A DNA stretch of 64,000 nucleotides from Acinetobacter pullicarnis (GCF_006352475.1 NZ_VCMZ01000001.1:3905479-3969478); one strand, 5' to 3'; positions 45,325 through 54,286 are shown, counted from the stretch's first letter. Program-made: numbers and translations. Notes: generated by a model from the letters alone, not told the origin.

Positions 45325-45627
45325 CTAAAAAAATAATAAGACATTGATTGTATTTAATAAAAATAAAAATAAAACACCTATTTTTTATATAGCCATTTAA
45401 CATAATGGCGCTTATGCGAAACGTAACAATATAAAATATTGAAAATCAATAAGTTACTGTTTTACATAATGCCGAATTTTGACCGAAAAGCGGACTTGGA
45501 AACAAAACGGCTTTTTTATGAGCAAAACTGGAACATTCTGCCAATAAAATCCATCTCTAATCTCTGAATTGCTTATCCCTATTATTCATTACAACATATA
45601 GACTATAACCTATATATTGGTTGTGAT
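45325..45627. other. Intergenic region with pdif site 2 and the higBA promoter remnant
   Basis: The 303-bp AT-rich stretch holds pdif-like site 2 (45395-45422). Just before the higB remnant lies a palindromic region with outer ACAAC/GTTGT around 45592-45625, which may be the old higBA operator. Nothing else was recognised. Confidence 0.5.
45395..45422 (-). other. pdif-like XerC/XerD recombination site 2 (D|C orientation)
   Basis: XerD arm ATTTAACATAA (45395-45405), a perfect complement of the canonical TTATGTTAAAT; spacer TGGCGC; XerC arm TTATGCGAAAC (45412-45422), the exact complement of the arm in site 1. It lies inverted to site 1 and in the same orientation as site 3. Confidence 0.88.
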
Positions 45628-45919
45628 ATGTGGACAGTCATCACGACAGACATATTCAATGAATGGCTTGAACAACAAGATGAATCAACTCAAGAAAAGG
45701 TTTTAGCGGCGTTGATTGTGCTGCAACGACAAGGGCCTGGCTTAGGTTGACCTTTAGTCGATAACTTTAAATTCACCAACATGAAAGAACTTCGTGTTCA
45801 ACATCGTGGAAATGACCTTAAGATTTTTTACCATGAAAAAGTATATTGAAGCTATGGGAGGAAAACTCCGTATTGATGTGGAACTTCCAACAAGAAAACA
45901 CATAGGATTCAATTTTTAA
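45628..45919 (+). pseudogene. higB: Degenerate higBA toxin-antitoxin locus
   Basis: A HigB/RelE-like toxin frame starts at the ATG at 45628 (MWTVITTDIFNEWLEQQDES) but is stopped by an in-frame TGA at 45748-45750. The frame resumes as PLVDNFKFTNMKELRVQHRG and stops again at 45847-45849, short of the catalytic C-terminus. From 45833 a different frame encodes 28 residues ending at 45919 (MKKYIEAMGGKLRIDVELP), resembling the C-terminus of a HigA antitoxin. Thus a nonsense mutation and a deletion joining higB to the end of higA have destroyed the pair. Intact higBA loci of this type occur in Acinetobacter plasmids, often in pdif modules. Confidence 0.8.
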
Positions 45920-45926
45920 CTATAAA

Positions 45927-45948
45927 AAAGGTAACTTAAACTACCTTT
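45927..45948 (+). terminator. Hairpin between the higBA remnant and the RelA/SpoT-domain gene
   Basis: AAAGGTA (45927-45933) pairs with TACCTTT (45942-45948), with A's on the left and T's on the right, so it can serve either convergent transcript. The stem is short. Confidence 0.5.
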
Positions 45949-45964
45949 CTATTCAAAATATTTT

Positions 45965-47149
45965 CTATACATTCACTGACATTTTTTTTGACTTCTTCTC
46001 AATTATAGATAAGCTTACAACCATTTTTATATAACTAATATAATTTAAAAACAATTCAGAATCAGCAAAGTAGTTAGGATAGGCCTCTTTTAGTCCCCCA
46101 ACAGCATCTGTAGATAATAATGTAATTATCCATTTCTTGTCATTAGATAATAATTGCTCATACTGGCTATACCTGAGAGAAGCTAAGTCATGCTCTGAAC
46201 GATTAAAAAATTCGTCTTCAATCTTATAGTTTTGAACATTTAATCTGATTAAAACAAAACCATCTTTATAATTTTTAGACATAATCTTTTTGTTAATTTC
46301 TTCAGCTGCTTTACAGTAACTTTTTAACTGTTCTTCAAAGGACATAAAACCCATCTTCATCTCTAATATTTTAGTTATATCAATACATTGTCGTGTCAAC
46401 GTATAATCAGATAATACCCTTTTCAAATATTCTTTTAAAAATATTCCCCGATCATTATTCTGAAAACCTGGCAAGTTTTCCATCAGTTGAAATTGATCGC
46501 TAACGTCTTTAAAAAAATTTTTGTATGCAAGAAATCCTAAATTACTTTTTAAATTTTGTCCTGTGAATATATCAACTATTTCTAAAGCAGTAGCCCAGCT
46601 ATGTTGTAATGTAGTTCTTATCTGAAATTCAATCTTTCTCTCTTCATCTACTTCATTATTAAACTTACCAACTATATGAAGACATCTATATCCGTCATCT
46701 TTAGGGTTTTCAATGTAATTATCCATCTTAATTAACTTATCACCGTTATAAAAACAGTGTTCATTTATTAAAATTTTATAAATAGAATCTATTTTTGATA
46801 AATCAGAAACAACAACCCTAATACCGCCTATATCTTGCATATTTTTTAATTGCATTTGATCAAAACGTTGTAATTTTTTTTTGATCGAATCAAATCTTTT
46901 CAATCTTTTTGCTACAAACGCTTTTTTATCAACTCTATGTATAAAACGATTAAGTAAAGTATGTGCCAAATTTAAAGGCACAATATGGCTATTTCTCCAA
47001 TAAGTAAGCACGCTCATAGTATGATGAAAAGCTGCCTCGTCATTAGTTAAACTATCTTTTATTAAAGCTTCACCTGCTCGTACAACTTCTTTTTTAGAAA
47101 AATTCATAAGTAAGAAAATCTGATTTTTTCGCATCTTATTAGAATTCAT
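45965..47149 (-). CDS. RelA/SpoT synthetase-domain protein in the pdif island
   Basis: A 394-residue AT-rich protein with the (p)ppGpp synthetase fold: RLKRFDSIKKKL (about residues 82-93, nucleotide-binding basic helix), MQDIGGIRVVVSD (104-116), DGYRCLHIVGKF (152-163) and EFQIRTTLQHSWATALE (174-190). These are the main conserved blocks of the synthetase domain. There is no HD hydrolase and no TGS/ACT regulatory domain, so it is neither a normal RelA nor SpoT. The last 200 residues are helical and unassigned. Related single-domain alarmone synthetases act as toxins (toxSAS) or phage-defence effectors; that role here is inference. Confidence 0.82.
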   Translation of the reverse strand: MNSNKMRKNQIFLLMNFSKKEVVRAGEALIKDSLTNDEAAFHHTMSVLTYWRNSHIVPLNLAHTLLNRFIHRVDKKAFVAKRLKRFDSIKKKLQRFDQMQLKNMQDIGGIRVVVSDLSKIDSIYKILINEHCFYNGDKLIKMDNYIENPKDDGYRCLHIVGKFNNEVDEERKIEFQIRTTLQHSWATALEIVDIFTGQNLKSNLGFLAYKNFFKDVSDQFQLMENLPGFQNNDRGIFLKEYLKRVLSDYTLTRQCIDITKILEMKMGFMSFEEQLKSYCKAAEEINKKIMSKNYKDGFVLIRLNVQNYKIEDEFFNRSEHDLASLRYSQYEQLLSNDKKWIITLLSTDAVGGLKEAYPNYFADSELFLNYISYIKMVVSLSIIEKKSKKMSVNV

Positions 47150-47253
47150 ACACTTGTACCATAGGCTATTTCCTATTAGAACAAATTACGCTCAATTTAA
47201 ATCTTGATACTTTTTTAATCATAACAAGAAATGAATTACACTTTTAATTTATT

Positions 47254-47281
47254 ACTTAACATAAAATCTCTTATGCGAAAT
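47254..47281 (-). other. pdif-like XerC/XerD recombination site 3 (D|C orientation)
   Basis: XerD arm ACTTAACATAA (47254-47264), one mismatch from the canonical arm; spacer AATCTC; XerC arm TTATGCGAAAT (47271-47281). It bounds the right side of the higBA/RelA-SpoT segment and lies next to the ISNCY-type element. Confidence 0.82.
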
Positions 47282-47286
47282 CAACT

Positions 47287-48769
47287 TGTAAGCCCAAAAT
47301 AGAAATGTCCGGTTTCTCCAAAGTAAAAATGTCCGCTTTTAGAATATGCACTTTTGCGATTATTGAAGCGGACGGTTTGATATGTTGGTGTCTATGTCGG
47401 ATAAAGAACTTAAACGATTGTCGGTCTTGCAGGAAATCTGCGATCAACGCATAACTCAATCCCAGGCTGCTCAGCTACTTCATATTTCAGAACGTCAGAT
47501 CAGACGCTTACTGCAGAAATACAAAGCTCAAGGCCCAGCTGCATTAGCCCATGCTGGTCGTGGCCAAACCAGCAACTGCAAACTTCCTGAAGAACTCAGA
47601 CTCAAGTGCCTCAATATTGTTTCGGATCAACTCCATGGTTTCGGACCCACTTTAGCGCATGAAAAGCTCACTACCGTTCATGGATTCGATCTTTCAGTGG
47701 AAACCCTGCGTTGCTGGATGATTGCAGCCGATTTATGGATTCCTCGCTCCAAGCGCCTGAAACGCCCATATCAGCCTCGATATAACCGAGATTGTTATGG
47801 TGAACTGGTACAAATCGATGGCTCACACCATGACTGGTTTGAAGGAAGAGCCGCTAAATGCTGTCTGCTAGTCTTTATCGATGATGCCACAGGCAAATTG
47901 CAGCATTTACGCTTCTGTGAATCAGAATCAGCCTTTGACTATATGATTTCGACACGCTTGTATGTTGAACAGCATGGTAAGCCTTTAGCGTTTTACAGCG
48001 ACAAACATTCAGTCTTTAGGGTGAATCAAAGCAGCAAGAAAGACAGCAAGATTACCCAGTTTGGACGCGTACTCAGTACCCTCAATATCGATATCATCTT
48101 CGCTAACTCCCCTCAGGCCAAAGGACGGGTGGAACGGGCCAACAGAACCCTTCAGGACCGTCTGATTAAGGAGATGCGCCTGGAAGGTATCAGTTCGATT
48201 GCAGATGCGAATAAGTGGTTACCCTGCTTTATTGAGCAGTTCAATCTCAAGTTTGCAAAGATGGCCTTTAATCCTAAGAACTTACACCGCTCTGCCACCG
48301 AAACAGCTGAGCAATTAGATGATATTTTTACCTGGCGAGAGCCACGTAGAGTCACCAATAGCCTGACCATTACTTATGATAAATGTGTATATCTCCTGGA
48401 GAGTACAGAAGAAAACCAGAGGCTGATTGGTAAATATCTTGAGTTTCTAGAATACCCGGATGGTACTGTAGCCATCATGCATGAAGGCCGGAAGATCAAT
48501 TACAGCATCTTCGATAAATTAAGTCAGCTCAACCAGCGAGAGATTGTTGAGAATAAACGGTTGGGTGCTGTTCTGAATCATATCCAACAACAGCATGAAG
48601 AACTGGAACAACAAAACAAACGCAATCGTTCTCAAAAGATGCCAAGCAGACGTGCACAGAAAACAGCAATTCAACAACGAAATCTGAATCCTGTGCTTGA
48701 CTTGGAAATGTCCATATAGGACATTTCTATTTGGTTATTAGGTAGGACATTTCTACTTGGGAATAACAC
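47287..48769 (+). mobile_element. ISNCY-family (ISDol1-like) insertion sequence
   Basis: The element surrounds one large transposase gene. Its left end contains CCCAAAATAGAAATGTCC (47293-47310) and an inner AAATGTCC copy near 47327. The right end carries the inverted counterparts GGACATTTCTACTTGGG (48745-48761) and GGACATTTCTAT (48719-48730), so inverted subterminal repeats of AGAAATGTCC are clear. The exact outer boundaries and target duplication could not be fixed, so the coordinates are approximate. A diverged copy of the left end follows at 48770-48796. Confidence 0.78.
47382..48719 (+). CDS. ISNCY-family transposase
   Basis: A 445-residue DDE transposase. The N-terminal helix-turn-helix is ITQSQAAQLLHISERQIRRL (about residues 24-43). 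The catalytic rve domain has Asp in VQIDGSHHDWF (about residue 147), Asp in FYSDKHSVF (about 206) and Glu in SPQAKGRVERANRTLQDR (about 252). A C-terminal region with many Gln and Arg follows. No stop or frameshift is seen, so it may be active. The start could be Met1 or Met5. Confidence 0.88.
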   Translation: MLVSMSDKELKRLSVLQEICDQRITQSQAAQLLHISERQIRRLLQKYKAQGPAALAHAGRGQTSNCKLPEELRLKCLNIVSDQLHGFGPTLAHEKLTTVHGFDLSVETLRCWMIAADLWIPRSKRLKRPYQPRYNRDCYGELVQIDGSHHDWFEGRAAKCCLLVFIDDATGKLQHLRFCESESAFDYMISTRLYVEQHGKPLAFYSDKHSVFRVNQSSKKDSKITQFGRVLSTLNIDIIFANSPQAKGRVERANRTLQDRLIKEMRLEGISSIADANKWLPCFIEQFNLKFAKMAFNPKNLHRSATETAEQLDDIFTWREPRRVTNSLTITYDKCVYLLESTEENQRLIGKYLEFLEYPDGTVAIMHEGRKINYSIFDKLSQLNQREIVENKRLGAVLNHIQQQHEELEQQNKRNRSQKMPSRRAQKTAIQQRNLNPVLDLEMSI

Positions 48770-48796
48770 AACTTTGTAAGTCCAAAATAGAAATAT
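48770..48796 (+). repeat. Diverged copy of the ISNCY-type left end beyond its right end
   Basis: AACTTTGTAAGTCCAAAATAG and the next bases to 48796 repeat, with four small differences, the sequence at 47283-47310 that starts the IS. It is a direct repeat far longer than a target duplication. It may be the remnant of a second related element. Confidence 0.55.
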
Positions 48797-48853
48797 CTAA
48801 TTTCGATACCCAACACAAAACCGCATATCCACCTTGCTTTTACCCATCGACAA

Positions 48854-49039
48854 TCAGCCAAAGGCTTTTTTGATTTTCTGATCGGTTTTGTATTGCGATA
48901 AAGCATACACCGCCCAAATGGCAGCGGGGATCCAACCAATCAAGGTAACCTGTAAAATTAAACAAAAAATTCCTGCAATCGGACGACCAATGGTAAAAAA
49001 TACCAGCCATGGCAGAATTAAAGCAATGATCAGTCTCAT
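48854..49039 (-). CDS. YqaE/Pmp3-family small membrane protein
   Basis: A 61-residue protein with two hydrophobic segments (about residues 2-17 and 22-47). The Pmp3 pattern is LPWLVFFTIGRPIAGIFCLI followed by TLIGWIPAAIWAVYAL. Such proteins are linked to membrane potential and stress tolerance in yeast, plants and bacteria. The gene is monocistronic and is the first chromosomal-type gene right of the accessory island. Confidence 0.85.
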   Translation of the reverse strand: MRLIIALILPWLVFFTIGRPIAGIFCLILQVTLIGWIPAAIWAVYALSQYKTDQKIKKAFG

Positions 49040-49186
49040 ATTACATTCCTATATTTGAAGAAAGCGCTATTCAATAGCCTACTATACGTTTATTTAAGTT
49101 AAAACCGCATCTGCAAAATACTGTTTATGCGCAACCTCACCAAATTCGTTACAATTCACTGAAAAAATAATTCTATGTAGGTTCTT

Positions 49187-50515
49187 ATGTCATCCGTTAT
49201 TGCCCCAAGTGCCATTCGTGGTCGCTTTCTCGATATCCAATCCACTGTTGATCAAGCTGCCGCAATTCCTGAGCAAGTCCGTTTTATTGAAGATGGGCTG
49301 TTGATTACCCAAGACGGTAAAATTCAATGGTTTGGAACTTGGCAAGCAGGGCAGCATCTGGCTGCAGATCTACAGGTCGAGCATTATCCTGATCAACTGA
49401 TTTTGCCTGGCTTGATCGACACCCATATTCATTTCCCACAAACAGAAATGATTGGCGCCTACGGTGAACAACTGCTCGAATGGCTCAATACCTATACCTT
49501 TCCCACTGAAATGCAATTTGAAGACAAGGCGTATGCCGATCAAATCGCTGCATTTTTTGTGCAAGAGCTGCTGAAAAATGGCACCACCACGGCATTGGTG
49601 TTCTGTACGGTGCATCCGCAATCCGTCGATGCATTGTTTGAAGCTGCTGAGCGCCATCACATGCGTTTAATCGCGGGTAAGGTGTTGATGGACCGTCATG
49701 CACCTGAAGCGCTGTGTGACACGCCAGAGAGCGCTTATACAGACTCTAAAGCCTTGATTCAAAAGTGGCATGGCAAAGGTCGTAACTTGTATGCCATCAC
49801 TCCACGCTTTGCGCCAACCTCAACTGCAGCACAACTAGCGCAAGCAGGGCAGCTCAAAGCAGAACATCCTGATGTGTATGTACATACTCATCTCAGTGAA
49901 AATCAAAATGAAATTGCTTGGGTCAAATCGCTATTCCCCGAACAAAAAAACTATTTAGATGTCTATCATCATTATGGTTTAACTGGATCACGTTCAGTCT
50001 TTGCACATTGTGTGCATTTAGAGGAACAAGAATGGCAATGTTTGCACGACACCGACTCTGCAATTGCCTTCTGCCCAAGTTCAAATCTATTTTTAGGCAG
50101 TGGCTTATTTCCACTGAAAAAAACTTGGGAAAAACAAGTCAAAGTTGGCTTAGGCACCGATGTCGGGGCAGGCACGGCATTTAGTCAACTCGATACCCTC
50201 AATCAAGCCTATAAAGTCCAGCAGTTACAAGGCGATAAGCTCTCTGCCTTTGAAGCGCTTTATCATGCGACGCTTGGTGCGGCAAAAGCCTTAGACTTGC
50301 ATGAAAAATTAGGTAATTTTAATGTCGGTAAAGAAGCCGATTTCATCGTGTGTAATCTAAAGGCCACGGCGGTACAGGCATTGCGTCAAGATCGCGCCAA
50401 GAATATCGAGGATGCATTATTTGCATTGATGATGATGGGGGATGACCGCAATATTCAAGCCACTTACATCTACGGGCAAAAAGCCTATGCACAAGCAGAC
50501 CGCAACCAATACTAG
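49187..50515 (+). CDS. guaD: Guanine deaminase
   Basis: GuaD deaminates guanine to xanthine in purine salvage and breakdown. The 442-residue amidohydrolase has zinc ligands His80 and His82 in IDTHIHFPQTEM, the GKVLMDRHAPE segment near residue 165, VHTHLSENQNEI near 235, SVFAHCVHLEEQEW near 272 and the catalytic Asp in LGTDVGAGTAFS near 325, all in the order of the family. The start ATG at 49187 follows AGG. It lies 276 bp before hpt, another purine salvage gene. Confidence 0.95.
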   Translation: MSSVIAPSAIRGRFLDIQSTVDQAAAIPEQVRFIEDGLLITQDGKIQWFGTWQAGQHLAADLQVEHYPDQLILPGLIDTHIHFPQTEMIGAYGEQLLEWLNTYTFPTEMQFEDKAYADQIAAFFVQELLKNGTTTALVFCTVHPQSVDALFEAAERHHMRLIAGKVLMDRHAPEALCDTPESAYTDSKALIQKWHGKGRNLYAITPRFAPTSTAAQLAQAGQLKAEHPDVYVHTHLSENQNEIAWVKSLFPEQKNYLDVYHHYGLTGSRSVFAHCVHLEEQEWQCLHDTDSAIAFCPSSNLFLGSGLFPLKKTWEKQVKVGLGTDVGAGTAFSQLDTLNQAYKVQQLQGDKLSAFEALYHATLGAAKALDLHEKLGNFNVGKEADFIVCNLKATAVQALRQDRAKNIEDALFALMMMGDDRNIQATYIYGQKAYAQADRNQY

Positions 50516-50791
50516 CGGAGAGGCCAAGCCAAGCGCTTGCATGCCTAGCCTTGTCACAGTGAAACAGCCGACTCAACGCTTGACGCGAAAACACCTTTTG
50601 CTGGCGGTGACGCTCATTACATGTGCAGTGCTGCTAAAGCGTGATTCCACCTGAGTATCGGCATGATTACATTGTCATATCGCAAAAAGGGATGCATCAC
50701 AGCGTAATATGTTCTAAAATTACTTTAAATTCAGGTGTTGCAAGTCAACGCCTTTTTTATTTTATTGACTTGATATTTAGGTATTTCCCCA

Positions 50792-51319
50792 ATGGCTGTT
50801 GAAATGAGTGTGATGCTTTCGACTGAAGAGATTCAAGCGAAAGTCAAACAACTTGGCGAACTGATAACTGCCCACTATGCCCAAAGCGACAAAGAGTTGG
50901 TATTGATTGGTTTACTTCGCGGTTCGGTAATTTTTATGGCAGATCTCTGCCGTTGCATTAACAAACCGCATGAACTGGATTTTATGACCGTATCCAGTTA
51001 TGGAAAATCGACAACTTCTAGCCGTGATGTCAAAATTTTAAAAGATTTAGATGGCGAAATACGCGGTAAAGATGTGTTGGTGGTTGAAGATATTATCGAC
51101 TCAGGCAATACGCTCAGTAAGGTCTTAGAAATTTTAGAAACGCGTGGCCCAAACTCGATTCAATTGTGTACCTTAATCAGCAAACCCTCGCGCCGTGAAA
51201 TCGACTTAGAGGTTAAGTTTCTCGGTTTTGAAGTCGAAGATCGCTTCATTGTCGGTTATGGTTTGGACTATGACCAACAGTATCGTCACCTGCCTTTTAT
51301 TGGTGAAATTGGACTGTAA
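50792..51319 (+). CDS. hpt: Hypoxanthine phosphoribosyltransferase
   Basis: Hpt converts hypoxanthine, and often guanine, with PRPP to the nucleotide. The 175-residue protein has the PRPP-binding signature VLVVEDIIDSGNTL (about residues 99-112), LIGLLRGSVIFMADL near residue 38 and FMTVSSYGKST (flexible loop) near 64. KFLGFEVEDRFIVGYGLDYD follows near the C-terminus, which binds the base. Length and motifs are standard. Met1 or Met5 could be the start. It follows guaD on the same strand, probably with its own promoter. Confidence 0.95.
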   Translation: MAVEMSVMLSTEEIQAKVKQLGELITAHYAQSDKELVLIGLLRGSVIFMADLCRCINKPHELDFMTVSSYGKSTTSSRDVKILKDLDGEIRGKDVLVVEDIIDSGNTLSKVLEILETRGPNSIQLCTLISKPSRREIDLEVKFLGFEVEDRFIVGYGLDYDQQYRHLPFIGEIGL

Positions 51320-51502
51320 TACATATTTCAATCGTGATTTAAGCGGCTTCGGTCGCTTAATTAATTGAATTACAAGAACAAAACAACAACAACTTTTTTA
51401 ACTCTAGCCCTTTCACATCGCTGCAAAATATTCAATGATCTATATTCATCGTAATCTTCATACATTACACAGACTTTTTAAATTGAAATAAGGAGAAAAC
51501 GG

Positions 51503-51754
51503 ATGTGGGCTCTCATTGTTGCAATTGTAATTGGTTTTGTCGCAGGTCTGATTGCACGTGCCATCTATCCTGGCGATGACAAAGCTGGATTTATTGTCAC
51601 CACGTTACTGGGTATTGCAGGTTCACTGACCGCAACGTATGGTGGTCGATTCCTCGGATTTTATGCTGAAGGCTCCTCTGCGGGATTCATTGCCTCAGTG
51701 GTTGGCGCGATCGTCATTCTCTTTGTGTATAACCTGATTGCACAACGCAGTTAA
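51503..51754 (+). CDS. GlsB/YeaQ/YmgE-family stress-response membrane protein
   Basis: An 83-residue protein with three hydrophobic segments and the glycine-rich transglycosylase-associated family pattern: VIGFVAGLIARAIYPG at the start, then GIAGSLTATYGGRFLGFY and VVGAIVILFVYNLIAQRS. Its members are induced by stress, but their molecular role is unclear. AAGGAG lies seven to ten bases before the ATG. A small hairpin follows the gene. Confidence 0.87.
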   Translation: MWALIVAIVIGFVAGLIARAIYPGDDKAGFIVTTLLGIAGSLTATYGGRFLGFYAEGSSAGFIASVVGAIVILFVYNLIAQRS

Positions 51755-51795
51755 GTCACTGTACGCGCTATCGTTATAAACAAGCCTTACACCAC

Positions 51796-51819
51796 AAAGC
51801 ACCTCAAAGAAGGTGCTTT
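51796..51819 (+). terminator. Terminator after the YeaQ-like gene
   Basis: A 9-bp stem (51796-51804 AAAGCACCT with 51811-51819 AGGTGCTTT) followed by T's. Confidence 0.7.
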
Positions 51820-51899
51820 TGTTTCGCTATAGCAATCAGCCCATAACCATACGAATAGCTAGACTTATTAATATCGATCCATGTTATCGACCTCAAGCC

Positions 51900-52607
51900 T
51901 TATAAGCCCATCTGTTGCCAAATTTTATTAATTTCGACTGATGAATAAGCCCCCATGGCTTTTTGGCCATTCGAGAAAATAATCACAGGTGTTCCCGTTA
52001 ACCCCAGTTGCTTACCCAATAATAGATTGCGTTCGATTGGCGTTTCACAAGTCGCAGCCGCTGTCGGTTGTACGCCTTTCGCCATCAAATTTTGCCATGC
52101 ATAGGCTTTGTTGGGTGAACACCAGACTTGCTTGGATGGAATAATCGATTGGGTTTTAATCGGGTAAAGGAAGGTATAAATGGTGACATCATTCAGCTGT
52201 GCTAAATTCGCGTCTAAGGTTTTACAATACGGGCAGTTAGGGTCAGAAAAAACCACCAACTGGCGTTTTCCAGTGCCTTTGACTGTCTTAATTGCATCAT
52301 TTAAAGGCAATTTCTGAATGTCGATCAGTGGTTGTTGCTGCACAGCCAAGTCTTTGGTCAAATTACGTTGATCTTTTAAACGAATCATCGAACCAACAAA
52401 AATATGTTCTGCTTGCTCATTCACATAGACGATTTGATTGTCCAACGTTCCGCTATACAAACCCTGCATCTCTGTGGCTTTTAAATCGTCTATTTTTACA
52501 TTGGGATATTGCTGTCCCAACTTCACTTTAAGCGTTTCTACACTGGCGTGACTGACGCCATTGAACATTAGCGTGAGACTCAACAGCATTGCTACTTTTT
52601 TCAACAT
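51900..52607 (-). CDS. dsbC: DsbC-type thiol:disulfide interchange protein
   Basis: A periplasmic disulfide isomerase. From the ATG at 52607 the protein is 235 residues with a signal peptide (MLKKVAMLLSLTLMFNGVSHA). An N-terminal cystatin-like dimerisation domain is followed by a thioredoxin domain with the active site VFSDPNCPYCKTLD (Cys125 and Cys128). A second Cys pair in VWCSPNKAYAW and AATCETPIERN and the cis-Pro loop GLTGTPVIIFSNG match DsbC. An in-frame ATG six codons upstream lacks a signal-like start. It is monocistronic. Confidence 0.92.
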   Translation of the reverse strand: MLKKVAMLLSLTLMFNGVSHASVETLKVKLGQQYPNVKIDDLKATEMQGLYSGTLDNQIVYVNEQAEHIFVGSMIRLKDQRNLTKDLAVQQQPLIDIQKLPLNDAIKTVKGTGKRQLVVFSDPNCPYCKTLDANLAQLNDVTIYTFLYPIKTQSIIPSKQVWCSPNKAYAWQNLMAKGVQPTAAATCETPIERNLLLGKQLGLTGTPVIIFSNGQKAMGAYSSVEINKIWQQMGL

Positions 52608-52673
52608 TTGTTTCTCTACAGGCATCGATCTCTTAGGGCAATATTCTAAACAGATCAGCGCATTAGCGATGTG

Positions 52674-53753
<1,080 letters not shown>

Positions 53754-53768
53754 ATCTGTTGCCCCATA

Positions 53769-53820
53769 TACTCCACCCTAGTATATATATTTAAGCAAAA
53801 AAATATACTATAAGGGAGTA
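53769..53820. promoter_or_regulatory. Two RcnR-type operators between dmeF and dmeR
   Basis: TACTCCACCCTAGTA (53769-53783) and TACTATAAGGGAGTA (53806-53820) both have TACT-N7-AGTA with a C- or G-tract inside, the pattern of RcnR/CsoR-family operators. They are inverted with respect to each other (C-tract, G-tract), one near each divergent gene. Confidence 0.72.
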
Positions 53821-53840
53821 TATTTTTAGAGATTCAAAAG

Positions 53841-54107
53841 ATGGGCCATTTGCATCAAGATAAAAAAATTTTAAACCGTGTGAAACGTTTACAAGGCCAA
53901 ATGCGGGCAATCGAGGACAGCATTCAAGATGATCAACAAGATTGTATTGATGTTTTACAACAAGTTGCTGCAATAAAGGGCGCAGTCAATGGATTGATGA
54001 ATGAGTTAATCGAAATGCATTTACGTCACCATGTGATTCCTGAGCAAGCGCTGCTAGATGAAGCTGCCTTACAAGAGTTTTTAAAACTGATTAAGCGCTA
54101 TAACTAA
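53841..54107 (+). CDS. dmeR: RcnR/CsoR-family metal-sensing repressor (DmeR-like)
   Basis: An 88-residue all-helical repressor, MGHLHQDKKILNRVKRLQGQ at its start. Its metal ligand positions are His3, Cys35, His60 and His64, exactly the H-C-H-H fingerprint of the Ni/Co sensor RcnR and different from the Cu sensor CsoR. Metal binding should release DNA and derepress the divergent CDF exporter gene. The two TACT-N7-AGTA sites in the 87-bp intergenic region are its likely operators and may also give autoregulation. Confidence 0.9.
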   Translation: MGHLHQDKKILNRVKRLQGQMRAIEDSIQDDQQDCIDVLQQVAAIKGAVNGLMNELIEMHLRHHVIPEQALLDEAALQEFLKLIKRYN

Positions 54108-54286
54108 GCGCATTTTACAACTTAGTTAAACGATTGAATCCGCAATAAAAACTTAAAAATATTTATCTAAATGAGCAGTTGACCACTGCTGGTTTAATCT
54201 CTAATCTTGAGCGTGATCTGATCTCTTTTCGACCATGCTAAAACATTTTTTAGCTCGACTCACTTTATTTGCTAAAGCATCGAATC

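Noticed and set aside
48727..48939. Minus-strand frame of 70 codons at the right edge of the IS element
   Set aside because: It overlaps the Pmp3-like gene in another frame and the IS end, with no recognisable product.
49125..49135. XerC-arm-like TTATGCGCAAC that could be a fourth pdif site
   Set aside because: The bases at the position of the XerD arm (49108-49118) do not resemble the conserved arm.
50442..50654. Open frame overlapping the end of guaD
   Set aside because: Its first third lies inside guaD in another frame and no ribosome site or family match is seen.
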